DNA from: an uncultured Bacteroidia bacterium
GTDB taxonomy: Bacteria; Bacteroidota; Bacteroidia; Bacteroidales; UBA932
Reading direction: 5' to 3'
DNA: 64,000 nucleotides
Assembly (NCBI GenBank): GCA_902766255.1
Contig: CACXCS010000086.1
Location: 78,859 to 142,858, forward strand
A program made the position numbers and the translations under genes. Positions 46,454 to 53,141 of the stretch are shown here, piece by piece. The notes beneath the pieces were generated by a model. The model made no database searches and had not been told where the DNA came from. It was given only the letters and a program-made list of their open reading frames with translations. Each line of letters begins with the position of its first letter. Position 1 is the first letter of the stretch.

Positions 46454-48055
46454 ATGAAAAAAGTTTCTCTTGCCCTGGTCGCTATCCTGACCATCTTTAC
46501 AGCTTGCAAAGAAAATCCCAAATCTCAATTTAACCGCAAAGTAGCCGACTATGCCGTAGTGACCCTTGAAACTCCAAGTCTTGAAGGTATCTCCGACAAC
46601 GGAAAGGAAGTTCTCAACCTCTACCGTTTTGCGGCGCAGGAAATTGACGCCCTTTACTGGGAGCAGTATTTCGGCAACAGGGACTCGCTGCTTTCAGCCA
46701 TTAAAGATCCCGTGCAGCAATTATTTGCACAGATCAACTATGGTCCCTGGGACCGTACCGACGGCAAATCGTTTGTAGAAGGTTACGCCGACCGCCTGCC
46801 CGGAGCCGGCTTCTACCCTTCCGATATGACCGTCCAGGAATTCGAGAACTTCGAAGACCCGGCAAAGGCCAGCCCCTACACCCTTATTACCCGTGGTGAA
46901 GACGGTTCGCTGAAAGCAGTCTGGTACCATGATGCCTATAAGGAGCATCTCGAGAAAATAGCCAACTACCTCCGCGCGGCAGCCGACATAACCATCAAGC
47001 CCAGTGTCAAGAAATACCTTCTGAGCAAGGCTGATGCGCTGCTGTCCGATAACTATTACCAGAGCGGAATTGACTGGCTGGATATGACAGACAGCAAGAT
47101 GGACCTTGTAATCGGCCCCAACGAAACCGCCGATGACCAGCTCCTGGGCATCAAGCGCTCATACGAGGCATTCGTCCTTTTGAAGAACGAAAGCAAAACA
47201 GAAGAACTCATGCAGTACGTCGACCGTCTTGAAGAGTTCCAGCAGTACATTCCCTGCGATGCCGCCTACAAGAACTTCCAGCCCGGTACCGGCTCCAACA
47301 TTTTCTCCTGCAACGCTTTATATTACGCAGGAAAAGCAAATGCCGGCGTCAAGGTCATCGCTCTTAACCTTCCCTTCGACACCGACGTACAGCGCGACAA
47401 AGGAACCCGTACTATACTTCTCGAGAATGTAATCCATGCTAAATTCAACTCCGTAGTATGGCCTACCGGAACCCTTTTGCTCGATTCCGAGTCATCCGAA
47501 AAACTGTCCTCTGATGCTTTCTTCTGGAATATCGTATTCCGCGAGGTCGCTCACGGACTGGGCGTGAAAGAAACCGTCAATGGCAAGGGCAGTGTGGAGG
47601 AAGCTCTCGGGAGCAGCGCTCTTCTATTCGAAGAGATGAAAGGCAACGTTGTCGGTACTTTACTGGTGTGTAAGCTTCAGAACCACTACGACATACATAA
47701 TTTATTCACAAAAGAGGGCGCCCTTGCAACTTTCTTTGCTTCCCTGGTGCGTTCTGAGCGCTTCGGTGAGGCCTCAGCTCTAGGCCGCGCCAACACGTCG
47801 GTTTACAACTATCTGCACGAAGCCGGCGCGTTCGTGCGCAAGGATGACGGCAAGTATACGCTCGATTATGCCAAAATGGAGTCGGCTCTTGCTGATCTCT
47901 CAGCGCTGATTCTCAAGACACAGGCTTTGGGCGATGCCGCCTTCGCTGCTGATTTTGAAGCCAAGTATTCCAAGCGTCAAGCCGAGTACGAGGCAGACCT
48001 CCTGAACCTCGGTTTGGAAGGCATTCCGATGGATATCCGCTTTGAAATCAAATAA
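46454..48055 (+). CDS. M49-like lipoprotein with altered zinc motif
   Basis: A 533-aa predicted lipoprotein (lipobox ending at Cys18, IFTAC) related to the dipeptidyl-peptidase III (M49)-like hydrolases of Bacteroidota. The expected zinc helix reads FREVAHGLG at 362-370, so the first His of HExxH is Arg363 (codon CGC), while Glu364 and His367 remain. The second motif, usually EEAKAD, is EEMKGN at 393-398. These changes suggest loss of zinc binding or a changed mechanism. Fold and length are otherwise normal. It is the last gene of the fakA operon, 3 nt after the transporter. Confidence 0.75.
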   Translation: MKKVSLALVAILTIFTACKENPKSQFNRKVADYAVVTLETPSLEGISDNGKEVLNLYRFAAQEIDALYWEQYFGNRDSLLSAIKDPVQQLFAQINYGPWDRTDGKSFVEGYADRLPGAGFYPSDMTVQEFENFEDPAKASPYTLITRGEDGSLKAVWYHDAYKEHLEKIANYLRAAADITIKPSVKKYLLSKADALLSDNYYQSGIDWLDMTDSKMDLVIGPNETADDQLLGIKRSYEAFVLLKNESKTEELMQYVDRLEEFQQYIPCDAAYKNFQPGTGSNIFSCNALYYAGKANAGVKVIALNLPFDTDVQRDKGTRTILLENVIHAKFNSVVWPTGTLLLDSESSEKLSSDAFFWNIVFREVAHGLGVKETVNGKGSVEEALGSSALLFEEMKGNVVGTLLVCKLQNHYDIHNLFTKEGALATFFASLVRSERFGEASALGRANTSVYNYLHEAGAFVRKDDGKYTLDYAKMESALADLSALILKTQALGDAAFAADFEAKYSKRQAEYEADLLNLGLEGIPMDIRFEIK

Positions 48056-48060
48056 TACGT

Positions 48061-48090
48061 TTTGTTATTCGGTTTTTATTGCGATATTTG
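48061..48090 (+). promoter_or_regulatory. tmRNA promoter (-33 TTTG, -7 GATATTTG)
   Basis: TTTG at 48061-48064 lies at exactly -33 from a start near 48094, and GATATTTG at 48083-48090 matches the -7 consensus except for its first base. The mature tmRNA would begin about 9 nt further, after RNase P cleavage. Confidence 0.75.
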
Positions 48091-48102
48091 CATTCACTTT
48101 TC

Positions 48103-48498
48103 GGGGCTGTTCTGGTTTTGACAGCATTGACGACGGAGAGTAAGCACGTCGGGAGTGGGTGGCCGGCCCGTAAATCCCAGCCATCGAACAATTAGTAGGC
48201 AACTACAACTATTCATACGCTTGCTAAACTCCAAGAGTTTTAGCATTAATCGGATCCGCCCAGGCTGCGGGACCGACGTATATCCCTCCGGCTTTAAGCC
48301 GCTTATGTCCGGATCAAGGGGTATCATTCAAAGCGGATGCGCGGGGCTGCCGCCTCCAGGCTCCGCTAAGTTTCAGAGGATAAGCTGCGGAGAAGGGCGT
48401 CTTCCCTCGTTCCGCCGCCGACAACCAAAGGAAGAATAAGCGTGTAGAAAGCTTTTTGGCGCTTTGTTTGGACGCGGGTTCGACTCCCGCCAGCTCCA
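48103..48498 (+). ncRNA. ssrA: Transfer-messenger RNA (tmRNA)
   Basis: A 396-nt tmRNA that rescues stalled ribosomes with SmpB. The 5' end GGGGCTG (48103-48109) pairs with CAGCTCC (48491-48497) to form the acceptor stem, with A48498 as discriminator; the gene starts with the conserved GGGGCTGTTCTGGTTTTGAC and ends with the T-arm GGGTTCGACTCCC. CCA is not encoded, so the CCA-adding enzyme (cca at 53131) is needed. The tag frame, placed by the upstream TTAGTA, is at 48198-48227. Together with two hairpins, this fills the 588-nt gap between 48056 and 48643, which has no protein gene. Confidence 0.95.
48198..48227 (+). other. tmRNA tag reading frame, predicted GNYNYSYAC
   Basis: Reading from the resume codon GGC placed by the AGTA before it, the frame is Gly-Asn-Tyr-Asn-Tyr-Ser-Tyr-Ala-Cys-stop. 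The stop is followed by a hairpin of the usual helix-5 type. Most tags end in Leu-Ala-Ala, so the Tyr-Ala-Cys end is unusual. The other two frames give longer peptides with no better ending. Confidence 0.65.
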
Positions 48499-48541
48499 CG
48501 AATTAAGGCTAGCAGAGTCAACTGCTAGCCTTAATTCGTGG
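48496..48541. repeat. Perfect 20-bp hairpin overlapping the tmRNA 3' end
   Basis: 48496-48515 and 48522-48541 are exact reverse complements over 20 bp with the 6-nt loop AGTCAA. The left arm includes the last three bases of tmRNA (CCA, 48496-48498). No T run follows, so it is not a standard terminator, but it could define the 3' end of the precursor. Confidence 0.85.
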
Positions 48542-48572
48542 AACACTACAATCCCCCTGCACCCCCAATGGA

Positions 48573-48592
48573 CTGAGGGGCGGTCCCCTCAG
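48573..48592. repeat. Small GC-rich hairpin downstream of tmRNA
   Basis: An 8-bp stem CTGAGGGG/CCCCTCAG with loop CGGT inside a C-rich stretch. It is followed at 48602-48612 by an 11-nt sequence also present in the 125-bp element at 13335-13345. A simple T run is lacking. Role unknown. Confidence 0.6.
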
Positions 48593-48629
48593 ACACCCCC
48601 GGTCGCTTACGCTATTTTTGAAAAATGTT

Positions 48630-48637
48630 TATATTTG
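48630..48637 (+). promoter_or_regulatory. -7 element of the threonine aldolase gene
   Basis: TATATTTG, full consensus, 6 nt before ATG 48644. A second match, TATTTTTG, lies at 48613-48620. Predicted leader from the nearer element is about 3 nt. Confidence 0.65.
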
Positions 48638-48643
48638 TGATGT

Positions 48644-49687
48644 ATGAATAAAGAGATGTTACCTGTTTCATTTACATGCGATTACTGCGAGGGAGCCCAC
48701 CCCAGGATATTGGAGAGACTTGCGGAAACCAATTTCGCTCAGGAGCCCGGATATGGCTTTGATTCCTTCAGCAAAAGCGCCAGGGCACGGATACGTGAGG
48801 CAACCGGATGCCCTGAAGCCGATGTGTTCTTTCTAACGGGAGGAACACAAACAAATGCAACCGTCATCGACTCGTTGTTACACGGATTCGAGGGTGTCAT
48901 TGCCGCCAATACCGGCCACATCGCTGTACATGAAAGCGGTGCAGTAGAATTCGGCGGGCACAAAGTCATCACTCTGCCAGGCAAGGAAGGGAAGCTCAAC
49001 GCCGATGATCTGAATACTTATCTCGAAGCATTCTACGCCGACGAAGCCTGGGAGCACATGGTCATACCCGGGATGGTATATATCTCATTCCCAACAGAAT
49101 ATGGCACTATTTACAGCCGCAGCGAGCTGGAGTCACTAAAAGCTATATGCTCGCGGTACAAGCTCCCGCTTTTCATTGACGGTGCGCGTCTGGGCTATGG
49201 ACTCGCCAGCCCTGCATGCGACATCACACTGCCCCAGCTTGCACGGCTCTGCGACGTCTTTTATATAGGAGGCACCAAGGTCGGCGCCCTCTGCGGCGAG
49301 GCTGTTGTATTCCCCGGGGGTAATGCACCGGCGCATTTCTTTACTACCGTCAAGCAGCATGGTGCCCTCATGGCCAAAGGGCGTTTGTGCGGAGTTCAGT
49401 TCGACACTCTGTTTACCGATGACCTGTACATGCAGATTAGCCGAAATGCCATCAAGATGGCCATGGACCTTAAGGCCATCTTCGCTGCCAGGGGGATTCC
49501 TCTATACATCGACTCCCCCACCAACCAGCAGTTCCCCATAATGACCCAAAAGGACCTTGCCCCGCTGGAAGGGAAGGTCCTGTACGAAATATGGGAACAC
49601 CTGCCTGACCGAAGGCTGGTTACCCGCTTTGCAACCAGCTGGGCTACGACAGCTGAACAGTTGGAATATCTGGCATCCTTACTTTAG
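48644..49687 (+). CDS. ltaE: Low-specificity L-threonine aldolase
   Basis: A 347-aa PLP enzyme that splits L-threonine or allo-threonine into glycine and acetaldehyde. Seen: FLTGGTQTNATVIDS at 63-77, HIAVHESGAVEFGGH, FIDGARLGYGL with the cofactor Asp179, and GGTKVG with PLP lysine Lys212. It has its own promoter, and its last 9 nt overlap the convergent kbl gene. Next to kbl and tdh it completes both routes of threonine to glycine. Confidence 0.9.
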   Translation: MNKEMLPVSFTCDYCEGAHPRILERLAETNFAQEPGYGFDSFSKSARARIREATGCPEADVFFLTGGTQTNATVIDSLLHGFEGVIAANTGHIAVHESGAVEFGGHKVITLPGKEGKLNADDLNTYLEAFYADEAWEHMVIPGMVYISFPTEYGTIYSRSELESLKAICSRYKLPLFIDGARLGYGLASPACDITLPQLARLCDVFYIGGTKVGALCGEAVVFPGGNAPAHFFTTVKQHGALMAKGRLCGVQFDTLFTDDLYMQISRNAIKMAMDLKAIFAARGIPLYIDSPTNQQFPIMTQKDLAPLEGKVLYEIWEHLPDRRLVTRFATSWATTAEQLEYLASLL

Positions 49688-50869
49688 CACGCCAAGCTCT
49701 TTCCCTACCTTGATGAAGGCGGCGATTGCTTTGTCGAGCTGCTCGCGCGTGTGGGCAGCAGATAGCTGCACACGGATACGTGCCTGGCCTTTGGGCACCA
49801 CAGGATAATAGAAACCGGTGACGAAAATGCCCTCCTGCGCCATTGCTGCAGCGAATCTCTGGCTGAGAGGAGCATCGTACAGCATGACTGCGCAGATTGC
49901 ACTCTGAGTAGGCTTGATGTCAAAGCCGGCGGCGAGCATTTTGTCGCGGAAGTAGTTGACATTCTCCTGCTGGCGATCGTGCAGCTCATCGCTCTCATCG
50001 AGAAGTTTGAACAGTTCGATTCCTGCTGCACATATCATGGGCGGCAGTGAGTTTGAGAACAGATATGGACGGCTGCGCTGCCGGAGCATATCGATAATCT
50101 CCTGGCGGCCGGTGGTAAAACCGCCGACTGCGCCACCGAAGCTCTTCCCGAGCGTGCCGGTATGAATGTCGATGCGGCCGTACAGGTTGAACAATTCGGC
50201 AACTCCCCTGCCGCGCTTGCCCACGACACCGGCGCTATGACTTTCGTCCACCATGACCAGGGCATTGTACTTTTCGGCCAGGTCGCATATCTTGTCCATG
50301 GGAGCAACATTGCCATCCATCGAAAACACTCCGTCGGTTACGATGATACGGAAACGCTGGGCCTGGGCTTCCTGAAGGCACCTTTCAAGATCGGCCATAT
50401 CGGCGTTGGCATAACGGTAACGAACTGCTTTGCAGAGTCTTACGCCGTCAATAATGGACGCATGGTTAAGGGCATCGGAAATTATGGCATCCTCAGAGGT
50501 AAGCAATGGTTCGAAAACGCCTCCGTTGGCGTCGAAACAGGCGGCATAGAGGATGGTATCTTCGGTGTGGAAGTATGCAGAGATGGCCTTTTCAAGCTCG
50601 CGGTGAAGGTCCTGCTTGCCGCAGATAAAACGAACCGAGGACATGCCGAATCCCCTGCTGTCCATGGCCTTCTTTGCAGCGGCTATCAGGCGGGGATTGT
50701 CAGACAGACCCAAGTAATTGTTGGCGCAAAAGTTAAGTGCTTTACTGCCGTCTTCCAAGGTAATCTCTGCACCCTGGGGGGAGCAAATGGTGCGTTCTCT
50801 TTTATACAGGCCGGCCTCGTCTATGGCCTTCAATTCCTGCTGCAAGTAAAATTGAAATTTACCGTACAT
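49679..50869 (-). CDS. kbl: Glycine C-acetyltransferase (2-amino-3-ketobutyrate CoA ligase)
   Basis: Kbl turns 2-amino-3-ketobutyrate, the product of threonine dehydrogenase, plus CoA into glycine and acetyl-CoA. The 396-aa PLP enzyme has FCANNYLGLSDNP at 47-59, HASIIDGVRL, DESHSAGVVG at 208-217 and PLP lysine Lys242 in TGTLGKSFGG. It diverges from tdh, and both promoters are contained in one palindrome at 50898-50914, which should link their expression. Confidence 0.95.
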   Translation of the reverse strand: MYGKFQFYLQQELKAIDEAGLYKRERTICSPQGAEITLEDGSKALNFCANNYLGLSDNPRLIAAAKKAMDSRGFGMSSVRFICGKQDLHRELEKAISAYFHTEDTILYAACFDANGGVFEPLLTSEDAIISDALNHASIIDGVRLCKAVRYRYANADMADLERCLQEAQAQRFRIIVTDGVFSMDGNVAPMDKICDLAEKYNALVMVDESHSAGVVGKRGRGVAELFNLYGRIDIHTGTLGKSFGGAVGGFTTGRQEIIDMLRQRSRPYLFSNSLPPMICAAGIELFKLLDESDELHDRQQENVNYFRDKMLAAGFDIKPTQSAICAVMLYDAPLSQRFAAAMAQEGIFVTGFYYPVVPKGQARIRVQLSAAHTREQLDKAIAAFIKVGKELGVLK

Positions 50870-50897
50870 AATGAATTAGTTTTAGCGTACTCTGCTA

Positions 50898-50914
50898 CAA
50901 ATTTACTAAATTTG
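50898..50914. promoter_or_regulatory. Palindromic double promoter between kbl and tdh
   Basis: CAAATTTA-C-TAAATTTG is a perfect 17-bp palindrome with a single central base. Its right half (50907-50914) is the -7 element TAAATTTG for tdh (leader about 18 nt); its left half (50905-50898 on the minus strand) is the same sequence for kbl (leader about 25 nt). The two polymerase sites overlap almost fully, so simultaneous binding is unlikely. Confidence 0.8.
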
Positions 50915-50935
50915 CACCATAATTAATAACACCAC

Positions 50936-51889
50936 ATGAAAAATGTTCTAGTCATTGGTTCAACGGGCCAGATAGGCTCTGAACTCACAATGGTTCTCCG
51001 GAAGAATTACCGCCACGGACGCATTGTGGCTGGTTATATCCCAGGTTCGGAACCCACCGGCGATCTTTTGGAAAGCGGTCCTGCCGAGCGCGCCAATGTC
51101 TGCGATGCTAAGCAAATCGCAGACATTGTGGACAAGTACGACATCGACACGATCTACAACCTGGCGGCCCTTTTATCAGCGACTGCCGAGCGCCTGCCGC
51201 TCAAAGCCTGGGACATCCAGATGAATGGTCTTCTCAACGTCCTTGAGGTCGCCCGCGAGAAGCATTGTGCAGTTTTCACTCCATCCTCCATAGGTTCTTT
51301 CGGCCCCGATACGCCCCGCGACAATACTCCTCAGGACACAATACAGCGCCCTACTTCCATGTACGGAGTGACAAAAGTAGCAACCGAGTTGCTGAGCGAT
51401 TATTATTTCCACAAATACGGAGTAGACACCCGTTCCGTCCGTTTCCCGGGTCTGATATCATATAAGACCCTACCGGGCGGAGGTACCACTGACTATGCGG
51501 TTGAAATCTACTACGCCGCCGTCAAAGGCGAAGAATTCGTATGCCCTCTCGCCCATGGTACGTATATGGACATGATGTACATGCCTGACGCAATAAAGGC
51601 CGCCGTGCGACTTATGGAGGCTGATCCGCGCTATCTTGTTCACCGCAACTCCTTCAACATAGCCTCGATGAGTTTCGACCCGGAAGAGGTTTTCGACGCC
51701 ATTCGCAAGCAATATCCCAATTTTACGATGCGCTACGAGGTTGACCCTGTCCGTCAGGCCATAGCCGACTCATGGCCCAACAAGATGGACGATGTTTGCG
51801 CCCGGAAAGAATGGGGCTGGTCTCCGTCATACAACCTCGAGACCATGACCAAAGATATGATCAAGCATCTGAAAGCCAAGCTTCTGTAA
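50936..51889 (+). CDS. tdh: L-threonine 3-dehydrogenase, SDR/epimerase type
   Basis: A 317-aa NAD-dependent short-chain dehydrogenase of extended type that oxidises L-threonine to 2-amino-3-ketobutyrate. Seen: the Rossmann motif GSTGQIGSE at 8-16, NLAALLSA at 75-82, the Ser/Tyr/Lys active site with SSIGSFGPDTPRDN at 117-130 and Tyr143-xxx-Lys147, and LPGGGTTDYAVEIYY, typical of bacterial SDR-type Tdh rather than the zinc MDR type of E. coli. It pairs with the divergent kbl. A bidirectional terminator follows. Confidence 0.93.
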   Translation: MKNVLVIGSTGQIGSELTMVLRKNYRHGRIVAGYIPGSEPTGDLLESGPAERANVCDAKQIADIVDKYDIDTIYNLAALLSATAERLPLKAWDIQMNGLLNVLEVAREKHCAVFTPSSIGSFGPDTPRDNTPQDTIQRPTSMYGVTKVATELLSDYYFHKYGVDTRSVRFPGLISYKTLPGGGTTDYAVEIYYAAVKGEEFVCPLAHGTYMDMMYMPDAIKAAVRLMEADPRYLVHRNSFNIASMSFDPEEVFDAIRKQYPNFTMRYEVDPVRQAIADSWPNKMDDVCARKEWGWSPSYNLETMTKDMIKHLKAKLL

Positions 51890-51894
51890 AAAAT

Positions 51895-51920
51895 AAGGCG
51901 GCCCTTGCAGGCCGCCTTTG
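51895..51920. terminator. Bidirectional terminator between tdh and hpf
   Basis: A 9-bp stem (51895-51903 with 51910-51918, AAGGCGGCC/GGCCGCCTT) with the 6-nt loop CTTGCA lies between two convergent genes. Only short T runs flank it on each strand, so strength is moderate. Confidence 0.8.
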
Positions 51921-51937
51921 CAATTCCTTGGAAAGGA

Positions 51938-52231
51938 CTATTTGTCGAAAAGTTTCTCTTTTGTGCGGGTGAGCTTTTCCTTCATGGCATCAACGGCTCC
52001 CGTGATTGCATTTTCGAAGGTGTCGGCAACGCGCTCGATAATGAGTTCGTCTCCGGGAAGATGAATCTGGATTTTGGCTTTTTTGCCTTCCTTTACATCT
52101 TCAAGCGACACTTCAGCTGCAGGTTCGACTCCTTCAAGGAAGAAGCGTTCCAGACGTGCCACTTTCTTTTCGACGAAGGCGACAAGTTTTTCGCCTGCAT
52201 CGAACTTGAGGGTTTTAAGTTTAATCTCCAT
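51938..52231 (-). CDS. hpf: Ribosome hibernation promoting factor, short type
   Basis: A 97-aa HPF/RaiA family protein that binds in the 30S decoding channel of idle ribosomes. Seen: the beta-alpha-beta-beta-beta-alpha pattern with FVEKKVARLERFF and DAMKEKLTRTKEKL, and no C-terminal dimerisation domain, so it is the short form. I chose ATG 52231, which is preceded by a strong GGAGG; the frame continues upstream to 52393 but lies inside xerC. It overlaps the xerC stop by 11 nt. Confidence 0.92.
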   Translation of the reverse strand: MEIKLKTLKFDAGEKLVAFVEKKVARLERFFLEGVEPAAEVSLEDVKEGKKAKIQIHLPGDELIIERVADTFENAITGAVDAMKEKLTRTKEKLFDK

Positions 52232-53141
52232 TTTTACCTCCGTTTTTAGCCCTGGGGTGGGCGTTTTTATAAACATTTTGCAGCCTCTCGACAGAATTGT
52301 GCGTATACACCTGGGTAGCGGCAAGGGATGAGTGGCCGAGCAGTTCCTTGATGGAATTAAGGTCGGCGCCATCGGCCAGAAGCTCGGTAGCAAGAGTGTG
52401 CCGGAGCACGTGCGGCGAACGGCGGACGGTAATGTCCGGTACGCCTGAAAGTTCTTTTTTTACCACCCTGTCAACGTACACAGGGTAAAGCCTGGCGCCG
52501 CTGCGGGTCCGCAGAAGCGGAGCTGCCGGGTCATACGCGTCGTCTGTCAAAGAGCTGACTGCTTTCAAATATAATGAAATTTCGTCACATAGCGAAGGAA
52601 TAAGCGGAATTTCTCGAACTTTGTCGCCTTTTCCATGTACGCGAAGGGTCGAACGGGCAAAATCAACTGATCCGACATTCAAGGAAATAAGCTCAGAGCG
52701 GCGCAGCCCGCATGAAGCAAGCATGCTGATAATCAAACGGTTGAGCTTCTGCTCGTAAGATCCGAACTCAGGATCGCCTTTGGTGCTTTCAAAATAAGCA
52801 TCCATAGATTTGTCCTTGTAAAACAGCGGCAGACGCTTTTCCTGCTTAGGACGTTTGACCAGATGCACCGGATTACTCTGCAGCACCCCTTCTTTTATAA
52901 GGAAACGGCAGAATCCGCTGAGTACGCTAAGGTGCTGGGATACTGTTCTCGCCGATAGTTTCCGATCGTCGAAGAGGTACACTTCGTAGGCACGGAGGGC
53001 ATTGACGTTCAGCGTTGCTGCGAAGTCTTCGCAGCCATCGCAGAAACTCACGAAAGACTCCAGCACGTCTGCATAAATCTCGCAGGTACGCTCCGAATAA
53101 CGCCTTACATCATGTATGTATGAAATGTACTTATTTTTCAT
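52221..53141 (-). CDS. xerC: Tyrosine recombinase XerC/D family
   Basis: A 306-aa tyrosine recombinase, probably the housekeeping enzyme that resolves chromosome dimers. Seen: N-terminal SAM-like core-binding domain (1-90), catalytic Arg147 (CGLRRSEL), Lys171 (HGKGDK), His244-xx-Arg247 (SPHVLRHTLAT), His270 (LLGHSS) and nucleophile Tyr279 (TQVYTH). It is embedded in a housekeeping operon (cca-xerC-hpf), without excisionase or mobile genes nearby, so a mobile-element integrase is unlikely. It overlaps cca by 11 nt and hpf by 11 nt. Confidence 0.93.
   Translation of the reverse strand: MKNKYISYIHDVRRYSERTCEIYADVLESFVSFCDGCEDFAATLNVNALRAYEVYLFDDRKLSARTVSQHLSVLSGFCRFLIKEGVLQSNPVHLVKRPKQEKRLPLFYKDKSMDAYFESTKGDPEFGSYEQKLNRLIISMLASCGLRRSELISLNVGSVDFARSTLRVHGKGDKVREIPLIPSLCDEISLYLKAVSSLTDDAYDPAAPLLRTRSGARLYPVYVDRVVKKELSGVPDITVRRSPHVLRHTLATELLADGADLNSIKELLGHSSLAATQVYTHNSVERLQNVYKNAHPRAKNGGKNGD
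52237..52241 (-). promoter_or_regulatory. Strong Shine-Dalgarno of hpf
   Basis: GGAGG on the minus strand, 5 nt before the hpf ATG. Nearly all other genes in this window lack a recognisable Shine-Dalgarno, as is usual in Bacteroidota, so this one stands out and supports the chosen start. Confidence 0.75.

Noticed and set aside
45566-46528. 320-codon minus-strand frame inside the AspT-type transporter
   Set aside because: Same reason: antisense to a clear transporter with duplicated motifs.
48573-48592. Small GC-rich hairpin as the intrinsic terminator of tmRNA
   Set aside because: No T run follows within the expected distance, so it is listed only as a hairpin.
48499-48643. Genomic island inserted at the tmRNA 3' end
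   Set aside because: No integrase, repeat of the tmRNA 3' end or cargo follows; the next genes are ordinary threonine metabolism genes.
52221-53141. XerC-like recombinase as integrase of a mobile element
   Set aside because: It lies in a cca-xerC-hpf housekeeping series without other mobile genes, att repeats or unusual base composition.
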